Assembly: GCF_002077175.1 (NCBI RefSeq) | Contig: NZ_CP014943.1 | Span: 744,001-808,000 of the forward strand | DNA from: Colwellia sp. PAMC 21821 | Lineage (GTDB): Bacteria; Pseudomonadota; Gammaproteobacteria; Enterobacterales; Alteromonadaceae | Direction of reading: 5' to 3' | Length of the DNA: 64,000 bases | Part shown: in pieces, positions 58,154 through 64,000 of the stretch | Layout of the letters: each line of letters starts with the position of its first letter | Position numbering within the stretch: the stretch's first letter is position 1 | Program-made: the position numbers and the translations under genes | The notes under the pieces: generated by a model | Told to the model about the DNA's origin: nothing | Seen by the model: the letters and a program-made list of their open reading frames with translations, nothing else | Database searches by the model: none

Positions 58154-58456
58154 ATGGCTACTACAATCTCAAACAGCGATAAAAAATCACAATCTACTCA
58201 CCCTTTATCTGATAAAGTGCAAAATACTCTACACGAGTCTGTTGATACTCTTGCGGAAAAAGCAGCTTCTACCGAAGATAGATTACGTAATGCGGCTCAA
58301 TCGGGTAGCGAAAACTTTGCTGCTAAACAACAAGAAGTTCAGGCAAAATGGGCGCAATCTTCAGTTAAAAAATATGCTACTGAAAATCCAATCGCAACAG
58401 CAGGTATAGCGTTTGCTGCTGGTGTATTATTAACTAGCATTTTGAACAGAAAATAA
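58154..58456 (+). CDS. YqjD-like DUF883 membrane-anchored protein
   Basis: 100 residues. A long amphipathic helix rich in Ala/Gln/Glu (DTLAEKAASTEDRLRNAAQS) ends in one C-terminal membrane anchor (IATAGIAFAAGVLLTSIL) and NRK. This is the DUF883/ElaB-YqjD pattern; in E. coli such proteins bind stationary-phase ribosomes to the membrane. AAAGGAG stands 11 nt before the ATG. It is the first gene of a trio resembling yqjD-yqjE-yqjK. An overlapping frame at 58095-58409 is a shadow. Confidence 0.88.
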   Translation: MATTISNSDKKSQSTHPLSDKVQNTLHESVDTLAEKAASTEDRLRNAAQSGSENFAAKQQEVQAKWAQSSVKKYATENPIATAGIAFAAGVLLTSILNRK

Positions 58457-58482
58457 TAGCAACCGAATAGGAAGCGAATATA

Positions 58483-58932
58483 GTGTCTACAAGCGCAGAC
58501 TCAGATAATCAGCCAAAGCACGAAAGTGCTGAGGCTGAAAGCTCACGCCTAATACAAGACCAACAGCGAGAAGCAGAAGCTTCATTTCATGCAACTTACT
58601 CAGCTATCACTAACCTTTTTAAAGTCAAACAAAAAAAGTATCAAAAGACCTATGAACTAGCGCTATGTGAAGGAAAGATATCCCTTCAAGCGATTGCTGT
58701 TTTTGGTATTTTAATGCTATTTACATTTGTTGTCGTTGCCGCCATCTGGTGCTTAGTGAACGTAGCTATAGTTATAGGTATCATGCAATTATCTTCATCA
58801 TTTTGGCTGGGTTTGCTTGTGGCAACCGTTATTAATACCATACTAATTGCTTTTTGTTTCAGTTTAATGAAAAAAGTTAAACATCAAGTTGGGTTTAATC
58901 GTACCAAGCGCGTTATAAAAGGTGATACATGA
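58483..58932 (+). CDS. YqjE/phage-holin-like membrane protein
   Basis: 149 residues from GTG 58483, which follows TAGGAAG. The N-terminal charged helix (EAESSRLIQDQQREAEA) is followed by two transmembrane helices (GILMLFTFVVVAAIWCLVN and LLVATVINTILIAFCF), the layout of YqjE-type holin-superfamily proteins. It overlaps the next gene by ATGA. The role is unknown, probably envelope or stress related with its neighbours. Confidence 0.75.
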   Translation: MSTSADSDNQPKHESAEAESSRLIQDQQREAEASFHATYSAITNLFKVKQKKYQKTYELALCEGKISLQAIAVFGILMLFTFVVVAAIWCLVNVAIVIGIMQLSSSFWLGLLVATVINTILIAFCFSLMKKVKHQVGFNRTKRVIKGDT

Positions 58933-59210
58933 TATTTTCATTATTTAAAAAGGTCAAAAAAGCTGACCAATGTGAAGCCGACCTAAAACTTCTAGGCAAA
59001 CTAGAAAAAGCGCAAAGTCTGCGCGCAAAAGAAAGGTCTATGGCGTTGATAACTTCGCCTAAAGGGTTAGCTACTATTTTCTCTGTAGGTTTAGCCCGAG
59101 GGTTTATTAACCCTAGCATTGCGAATCAACTTAAAAGCATGGCTATTATATTTGGTAAAACTAGTCTAGACGGATGGTTAACAGATGAAGAGATTCAAAC
59201 GCCTGAATAG
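58929..59210 (+). CDS. Hypothetical third gene of the yqjDE-like operon
   Basis: 93 residues; the ATG overlaps the previous stop (ATGA). A basic N-terminus (MIFSLFKKVKKADQ), a helical middle and a weakly hydrophobic segment (GLATIFSVGLARGFI) are present; no clear family. It is probably the positional counterpart of yqjK. Followed 270 bp later by a terminator. Confidence 0.7.
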   Translation: MIFSLFKKVKKADQCEADLKLLGKLEKAQSLRAKERSMALITSPKGLATIFSVGLARGFINPSIANQLKSMAIIFGKTSLDGWLTDEEIQTPE

Positions 59211-59477
59211 TTTATAGCTGTTTAGAGTGTTCGACTCAACCTACCTGCTTTATTAATGATGCGATTTATTTTTTATTCAAATACTGTATAACTATCAATG
59301 TGATTTTTTTAATAACGGATTACTCAGTCTTAAATTATCTAAAAGCTTTATTCAGTGCTGCGACAGTGTTTAAATAACGCAGTAATGGGTCATGCAAATC
59401 AGTAAATATGATCAGATAATTAGTGATAGTCATTTTCCCTGATTACCAATAAGTATAAGTTAAACCTTCATTAAATG

Positions 59478-59507
59478 AAAAAAGACGCTTTGAGCGTCTT
59501 TTTTTTA
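59478..59507. terminator. Bidirectional terminator
   Basis: AAAAAAGACGCT / AGCGTCTTTTTT stem with loop TTG, between the yqj-like trio and the convergent VOC gene. The 348-bp gap otherwise has no gene. Confidence 0.85.
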
Positions 59508-59558
59508 TATTTAATATAGCTAAATCCTTAATTAGCTATATTAAATATGCGAAGTTTT

Positions 59559-59939
59559 TTAACCAACTCGATGAAGTGCACAAACTTTATTGCCCGAAGG
59601 ATCACGTAAATAGGCAAGATATAACTTACCAGCGGGTGCTTCTCTTACACCTGGAGCATCTTCACAAGCAACACCACCATTAGCAACACCTGCTGCTTGC
59701 CAAGCATCTGCTTGCTCTGGAGAAGTAGCAGCGAAACCTATAGTACTGCCATTACCATTACATGCTTTTTCACCGTTAATTGGCTTACTTATTGAGAATA
59801 TACCCGTATCAGTAAAGTAAAAACAACGGCCTTTTTCATCAATAACGCCCGGCTCGTGGCCTAGTTCCCCTAAAATAGCATCGTAAAATACCTTTGATGC
59901 GTTTACATCGTTAGCACCGACCATAATATGACTAAACAT
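59559..59939 (-). CDS. VOC-family (glyoxalase/dioxygenase fold) protein
   Basis: 126 residues: MFSHIMVGANDVNASKVFYD (N-terminal metal-site His), GSTIGFAATSPEQADAWQAA, and LAYLRDPSGNKVCALH (the DPDGN-like C-terminal motif). This is a single-unit vicinal-oxygen-chelate protein. Function could be glyoxalase-like, resistance or binding; it cannot be narrowed. Monocistronic. Confidence 0.88.
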   Translation of the reverse strand: MFSHIMVGANDVNASKVFYDAILGELGHEPGVIDEKGRCFYFTDTGIFSISKPINGEKACNGNGSTIGFAATSPEQADAWQAAGVANGGVACEDAPGVREAPAGKLYLAYLRDPSGNKVCALHRVG

Positions 59940-60328
59940 TTAATTATCCTTCTTTAGTTGAAAAAACAAAAAACATAACGATTCAAATTAGTTACTTTTA
60001 TGTTGTCAAAAGCATTGCTCACTAGCATGCACGTAAAGTAACTAAAAACACAACAAGAATTTAGTATGAATTATTCCCCCCTTTAGTATGCATAATTAAC
60101 TATATATTGTAATAGCCTAGCTACAACGCCAAACTTAGCATTAAGATCATTGATACGGTTAAACTAAAAGCAAATTAACTTTAGTGAACATTTATCCTAT
60201 TATTTTGTCATACAAAAATATAAAAATTAATAGCGGTGAACTAAGTTTAGTGGTTTGCTGTTACATCAATTTTACATACGTTAAAATATCCTTGAAAACT
60301 TATTTACCACTGTCCACTGGAGCAACTT
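59940..60328. other. Divergent promoter region
   Basis: About 390 bp of AT-rich sequence between the VOC gene (minus) and the M20 gene (plus). Nothing recognisable beyond the GGAG at 60319 that serves the TTG start. Confidence 0.4.
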
Positions 60329-61876
60329 TTGTTTAAAAAATTTAGGTTTAAAAAATTTACGCTTTTAACTGTAACGCTTATAACGACTTCTCTTATGACG
60401 TTAACCTTGAGTTTATCCGTTCACGCAAAAAACACTCATGTAAGCAGTGTAGCGAAAACAACCGCTGACTATGCTGTAGCAACCTATCAAGAGGATATGG
60501 TTAATAGTCTTCGTGCGCTGATTAAACACAATACGGTAGCAAAAGAAGGGGTATCCGCTAACGATAATCCTGCCCATTTAGCCTTTAAAGCTGAGTTAAA
60601 ATCACAAGCACAATCACTTGGATTAGATTATAGCGATGACGGTTATGTGGTGGTGATTGGTTTAGGTGACCAAAAAGAGCGCGTAGGTATTATTACGCAT
60701 GGTGATGTGCAGCCCGTTAATCCTAAAAAATGGCAAAACTCTCCTTTTGAACTTGATACCACCACAGAGCCTGAGCGATTAATTGGCCGTGGTACTGAAG
60801 ATGATAAGGGACCAATTTCAACTGCGCTATATGCCATGAAAGCGATTAAAGATCAAAAAATAGCACTAAAAAAACGTCTTGAGTTATACATTTACATGGC
60901 GGAAGAATCAGACTGGGAGCCATTAAAAACCTATATAAAAACCCATGACTTACCACAAACTAACATCACTATTGACGCTGAATACCCTGTTGTAACCGCA
61001 GAAAAAGGTTATGGCACGGTCAAGCTAGTTTTTAACAAACTGGAAAAACCAACTATTTCACCATATATCAGTGACTTCAGCGGAGGCTTCTTTGGTAGCC
61101 AAATCCCGGAAGATGCTACTGCAACCATCGAAAATGCCAATATTGTTTTGCTACAAAGATTAATGCGTAAAGCCCGCAGTTATCAAGGCGTAAGTTTTGA
61201 TCTTGAATTAAAAGACAGTACGTTAACCATTAATGCCTTAGGAAAATCAGCGCACTCTTCAAAACCTGACGAAGGTGTTAATGCTATACCTTACTTAGCA
61301 GACTTATTGTCTAGCACGCGTTGGGAAAATAATGGCCCAGGTACTTTGGTTAACTTTATAAATGATAATATTGGCCTTGGGCTAGAAGGTAAAAAGTTTG
61401 GCAACATTGCATATCAAGATGACTTTATGGGTCCTATGACCTTCTCACCGACAGTCATAAAACAGCATGACAAAAGCATTGAACTGAACATTAATTTACG
61501 TCGCCCACAAGGTAAAAGCAAGCAGCAACTGAGCGAAGAAATTCACCAAACAGTGCAAAACTGGAACAACAAATTCGATGCAGATGTTAAAGAGTTAGAG
61601 CATTACATTGGTGACCCATTTGTGCAAAAAGATGCGCCACATATCGATACTTTGTTGGCCGTTTTCACTCACTTTACCGGTATTAAAGACGCTAAACCCG
61701 TTGCCATAGGTGGTGGAACAAATTCACGTTTATTACCAAATGCGGTGAGTTTTGGTCCATCGATGCCCAATACCAAATACACAGGGCATTCAGAGCATGA
61801 ATTTATTACGATGGAACAGTTTGTTCTAAACTTAAAAATGTATACTGCAGTGTTGATTGAGTTAGCTCAAAAATAG
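60329..61876 (+). CDS. Exported M20-family dipeptidase/carboxypeptidase
   Basis: 515 residues from TTG 60329, with GGAG 8 nt upstream; the first ATG lies inside the signal peptide. Signal peptide core TLLTVTLITTSLMTLTLSLS, cleavage near SVHAK. M20 metal-site motifs: ITHGDVQPVNPKKW, GTEDDKGPIS, MAEESDWEP and GGGTNSRLLPNAVSFGP. A lid domain sits between. It likely degrades dipeptides or small peptides in the periplasm, complementing the other M20 enzyme at 46947. Confidence 0.88.
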   Translation: MFKKFRFKKFTLLTVTLITTSLMTLTLSLSVHAKNTHVSSVAKTTADYAVATYQEDMVNSLRALIKHNTVAKEGVSANDNPAHLAFKAELKSQAQSLGLDYSDDGYVVVIGLGDQKERVGIITHGDVQPVNPKKWQNSPFELDTTTEPERLIGRGTEDDKGPISTALYAMKAIKDQKIALKKRLELYIYMAEESDWEPLKTYIKTHDLPQTNITIDAEYPVVTAEKGYGTVKLVFNKLEKPTISPYISDFSGGFFGSQIPEDATATIENANIVLLQRLMRKARSYQGVSFDLELKDSTLTINALGKSAHSSKPDEGVNAIPYLADLLSSTRWENNGPGTLVNFINDNIGLGLEGKKFGNIAYQDDFMGPMTFSPTVIKQHDKSIELNINLRRPQGKSKQQLSEEIHQTVQNWNNKFDADVKELEHYIGDPFVQKDAPHIDTLLAVFTHFTGIKDAKPVAIGGGTNSRLLPNAVSFGPSMPNTKYTGHSEHEFITMEQFVLNLKMYTAVLIELAQK

Positions 61877-62042
61877 CGGTCAATTCGAAGCTGTCAGCTT
61901 TGAGTAAAGCAATTGTTTGCGGCTTGCACCGTTGAGTTACTTTTTAACTCGGTCAAGTTCGCTGCGTTTTAAAAACTTAATAACTTGGTATTGAGTGCTT
62001 TTACGCGATATTATTTAATAAAATTATTGGTGTGTTTGTGCT

Positions 62043-62768
62043 ATGAAAAAAGTTTGTGTGGTTACCGGTGGTAGTTCAGGTATTGGCTTAAGTATTGTTA
62101 AATTGTTTTTGGCGAAAAAATATCAAGTATTTAATTTAGATATTACCCCGTCAAACATTGGCGAATTTTGTCATTGTGATATTACCGATTTTAACGCGGT
62201 CAACCACATAATGAGTGATATCAGCAAACAAGGCCGAATTGACGTATTGGTATCTAACGCCGGCATACATTTTTCAGGCGCAATCGAAAATACAAGTGAA
62301 GCGGATTTAGATCGCGTATTTAATATCAACGTTAAAGGCGCCTATGCTGCGATTAAAGCGGTATTGCCGACCATGAAAACACAGCAAAACGGCGCGATAA
62401 TATTAATGTCGTCTGATCAGGCACTTATAGCCAAACATAACTCTTTTGCTTACAACTTAAGTAAGGCAGCCCTCGCCTCAATGGCAAAAACTACCGCGCT
62501 TGATTACGCACAATTTAATATTCGTGCTAACGCCGTTTGCCCCGGCACTATAGAAACACCACTTTATCATCAAGCCATTAACAATTACTGTGAAAAGTCT
62601 GGTGCTAATAAAGCTGAGGTACATGCTGAAGAAGCAGCATTACAACCACTAGGACGACTTGGCCAAGCGGAAGAAGTAGCCGAATTAGTGTACTTTTTAG
62701 CTTCAGATAAAGCTAAATTTATCACCGGCAGTTTACAAGTTATCGACGGTGGTTATACCGCGCAATAG
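62043..62768 (+). CDS. Short-chain dehydrogenase/reductase
   Basis: 241 residues with a classical SDR signature: VVTGGSSGIGLSIVK (cofactor binding), CDITD, VSNAGIH (NAG), catalytic Ser in ILMSSDQ, YNLSK (YxxxK) and NAVCPGTIETP. The Asp in FNLDITPS after strand 2 suggests NAD preference. It forms a tight pair with the amidohydrolase gene (22 bp or overlapping), which hints at a sugar dehydrogenase/lactonase pathway. Confidence 0.9.
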   Translation: MKKVCVVTGGSSGIGLSIVKLFLAKKYQVFNLDITPSNIGEFCHCDITDFNAVNHIMSDISKQGRIDVLVSNAGIHFSGAIENTSEADLDRVFNINVKGAYAAIKAVLPTMKTQQNGAIILMSSDQALIAKHNSFAYNLSKAALASMAKTTALDYAQFNIRANAVCPGTIETPLYHQAINNYCEKSGANKAEVHAEEAALQPLGRLGQAEEVAELVYFLASDKAKFITGSLQVIDGGYTAQ

Positions 62769-62790
62769 TGTTTTGACAATAGAAAAACGA

Positions 62791-63645
62791 ATGAAAATAA
62801 TCGACTCGCATCTACATTTATTTGATCTTAATAAAGGTAACTATCAATGGTTAAGGTTAGAGAGTCCGCCATTTTGGAAAGATAAACACCTGATAGCGAA
62901 AAACGTTGCTGAGCATGACCTAATACTCACCGCGCCATTAACGCTGGCAGGCTTTGTTCATATTGAAGCGGGTTTTGATAATCAGCAGCCTTGGCGTGAA
63001 ATAGCTTGGTTGGAAAACACCTGCAACTTGCCATTTCGTAGTGTTGCCATGCTCGATATTACCTTACCAACATCTCTGTTTTTAGCGCAACTAAAAAGAT
63101 TAATGCACTATAAAAGTGTGGTAGGGGTTCGCTTTATTTTAGATGATGATGCTTTAGCCATTCTTAACGATAAAAACAGCCAAGAAAACCTTGCCGCTTT
63201 GGCTGCAAACAAGCTCAGTTTTGAGCTACAAATGCCACTAGAAAATAGTCATGCTGTAGAGCGATTAATGAAAATATTATCAATCATACCCAGCTTAATA
63301 GTATGTATTAATCATGCTGGCTGGCCAATACAAGATAATCTACGATACGCTCATTGGTTAGATAATATTAAACGCTTAGCTAACAATGATAATGTCTTTA
63401 TCAAATGCTCTGGCTTGGAAATGGCCGATAGAAATTACTCAACAGCTTGGCAGGAAAAAGTCATCCGTCGATGTATCGAAAGCTTTGGATTTTCGCGGGT
63501 AATGCTTGCCAGTAATTTTCCCTTAAGTTTATGGCACGCTAGCTATCAAGATACTTGGCTGGCCTACGCTGCACTGAACTACAACGATGAACAATTACAG
63601 CAACTCTGCTTTAGTAATGCGCAACGTTTTTATAAATTCCTTTAA
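62791..63645 (+). CDS. Amidohydrolase-family (Amidohydrolase_2, lactonase-like) protein
   Basis: 284 residues from ATG 62791 (MKIIDSHLHLFDLNKG); upstream GTG/TTG starts are possible. The N-terminal DSHLHLF, central VVGVRFILDDD, CINHAGWPI and C-terminal VMLASNFPLS are those of PF04909 enzymes such as L-fucono/L-rhamnono-lactonases. Metal ligands H-x-H and the His of NHAG are present; the usual final Asp (GSDWP) reads SNFP here, a possible loss of one ligand. It pairs with the SDR for oxidation then hydrolysis of a sugar lactone. Confidence 0.8.
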   Translation: MKIIDSHLHLFDLNKGNYQWLRLESPPFWKDKHLIAKNVAEHDLILTAPLTLAGFVHIEAGFDNQQPWREIAWLENTCNLPFRSVAMLDITLPTSLFLAQLKRLMHYKSVVGVRFILDDDALAILNDKNSQENLAALAANKLSFELQMPLENSHAVERLMKILSIIPSLIVCINHAGWPIQDNLRYAHWLDNIKRLANNDNVFIKCSGLEMADRNYSTAWQEKVIRRCIESFGFSRVMLASNFPLSLWHASYQDTWLAYAALNYNDEQLQQLCFSNAQRFYKFL

Positions 63646-63771
63646 GCTGACCCAAGCTTCTGTAAATAAAAACGCTTTGGCATAAAATATAACTCGCAAT
63701 AATTGCAGGTTTATCGCAAAATAATTCCATATTAACTCTCAATTAAGTAAAACTATTTCGTTTTAGCGCTT

Positions 63772-64000
63772 ATGGATGCATTCGATAAAAAAATACTCAA
63801 CATATTACAACATGACTGCACCGCCTCGGTAAGTGATGTTGCCAGCCAAGTGGGTCTGTCAACAACGCCATGCTGGCGACGTATTCAAGCAATGGAAAAA
63901 TCTGGCATTATTAAAGGCCGAGTTGCATTGGCCGACCCTGAACAACTGAATGTTGGTTTAACCGTATTCGTTACGATTAAAACCAATCAGCACAACCCAG
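63772..64000 (+). CDS. Lrp/AsnC-family regulator, 5' part (continues past window)
   Basis: 76 codons from ATG 63772 are visible: an N-terminal winged helix-turn-helix (FDKKILNILQHDCTASVSDV, then GLSTTPCWRRIQAMEKSG) and IIKGRVALADPEQLNVGLTV, the linker into the RAM ligand-binding domain. This is typical of Lrp/AsnC amino-acid-responsive regulators. It might control the preceding SDR/amidohydrolase pair or a downstream gene outside the window. Confidence 0.92.
   Translation, partial: MDAFDKKILNILQHDCTASVSDVASQVGLSTTPCWRRIQAMEKSGIIKGRVALADPEQLNVGLTVFVTIKTNQHNP

Noticed and set aside
58095..58409. 104-aa ORF overlapping the DUF883 gene
   Set aside because: It is out of frame with the well-supported DUF883 gene at 58154-58456, has basic low-complexity composition and lacks a ribosome binding site.
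58483..58932. Prophage holin as evidence for a phage remnant
   Set aside because: The protein has a YqjE-like holin fold in a yqjD-yqjE-yqjK-type operon; no phage structural or lysis genes are nearby.

Overview
The window reads as a chromosomal segment of an AT-rich marine gammaproteobacterium, most likely Colwelliaceae/Alteromonadales (Colwellia- or Thalassotalea-like). The evidence is a complete Na+-translocating NADH:quinone reductase operon, an NhaD Na+/H+ antiporter, FabV, the alaS-csrA-tRNA-Ser-tRNA-Arg order, and the bolA/yajG/ampG and fldB-dsbC-recJ-prfB-lysS neighbourhoods of the wider gammaproteobacteria. Most of the window is ordinary core genome. The unusual material sits in intergenic stretches and around one insertion sequence.

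Layout. 1-2.0 kb: 3' end of an IS4-family transposase, an inverted-repeat remnant, then a minus-strand tRNA cluster (tRNA-Ser-GCT upstream of three tRNA-Arg-ACG) with a 110-bp tandem repeat carrying broken tRNA-Arg halves. 2.0-5.5 kb: csrA, alaS and a 26-codon relic of recX. 6-9.6 kb: a giant, internally duplicated surface lipoprotein. 10-17 kb: alpha/beta hydrolase, metallo-beta-lactamase-fold enzyme, dinB with a LexA box, nhaD with a long leader, a HupE/UreJ-like membrane protein. 17.2-24.7 kb: nqrABCDEF plus apbE and nqrM, in which nqrA carries an apparent 1-nt frameshift near its start. 25-29.6 kb: fabV and a TRAP transporter. 29.8-36.7 kb: bolA, an AlkB homologue, rlmG, yajG, cyclophilin, ampG, a 56-aa membrane peptide gene, a YkvA-like gene and a decayed second copy of the ampG 3' end. 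37-46.6 kb: cytochrome c', cytochrome b561, lysS, prfB (programmed frameshift), recJ, dsbC, fldB, srmB.

46.9-64 kb: an exported M20 amidohydrolase, a 1.4-kb IS110/IS1111-type element inserted in a MITE-like repeat, a Tat-exported class V aminotransferase, yaaA, talB, a DUF3545 gene, a second class V aminotransferase, an AI-2E transporter, a yqjDEK-like trio, a VOC protein, an M20 peptidase, an SDR/amidohydrolase pair and the start of an Lrp/AsnC regulator.

The most interesting signal is in the non-coding 3' part of the IS1111-type element. On the transposase strand it holds two stem-capped internal loops. Their arms match, by eye, the two flanks of this very insertion (10/10 and 9/10 nt, the mismatch being a permitted G-T wobble) and, more weakly, the two element ends. 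This is the layout of a bridge/seeker RNA, and the empty target site can be reconstructed from it. Secondary points of interest are the nqrA frameshift, several decayed duplications and at least three families of short dispersed repeats. All calls come from reading the sequence; no database search or folding was run.
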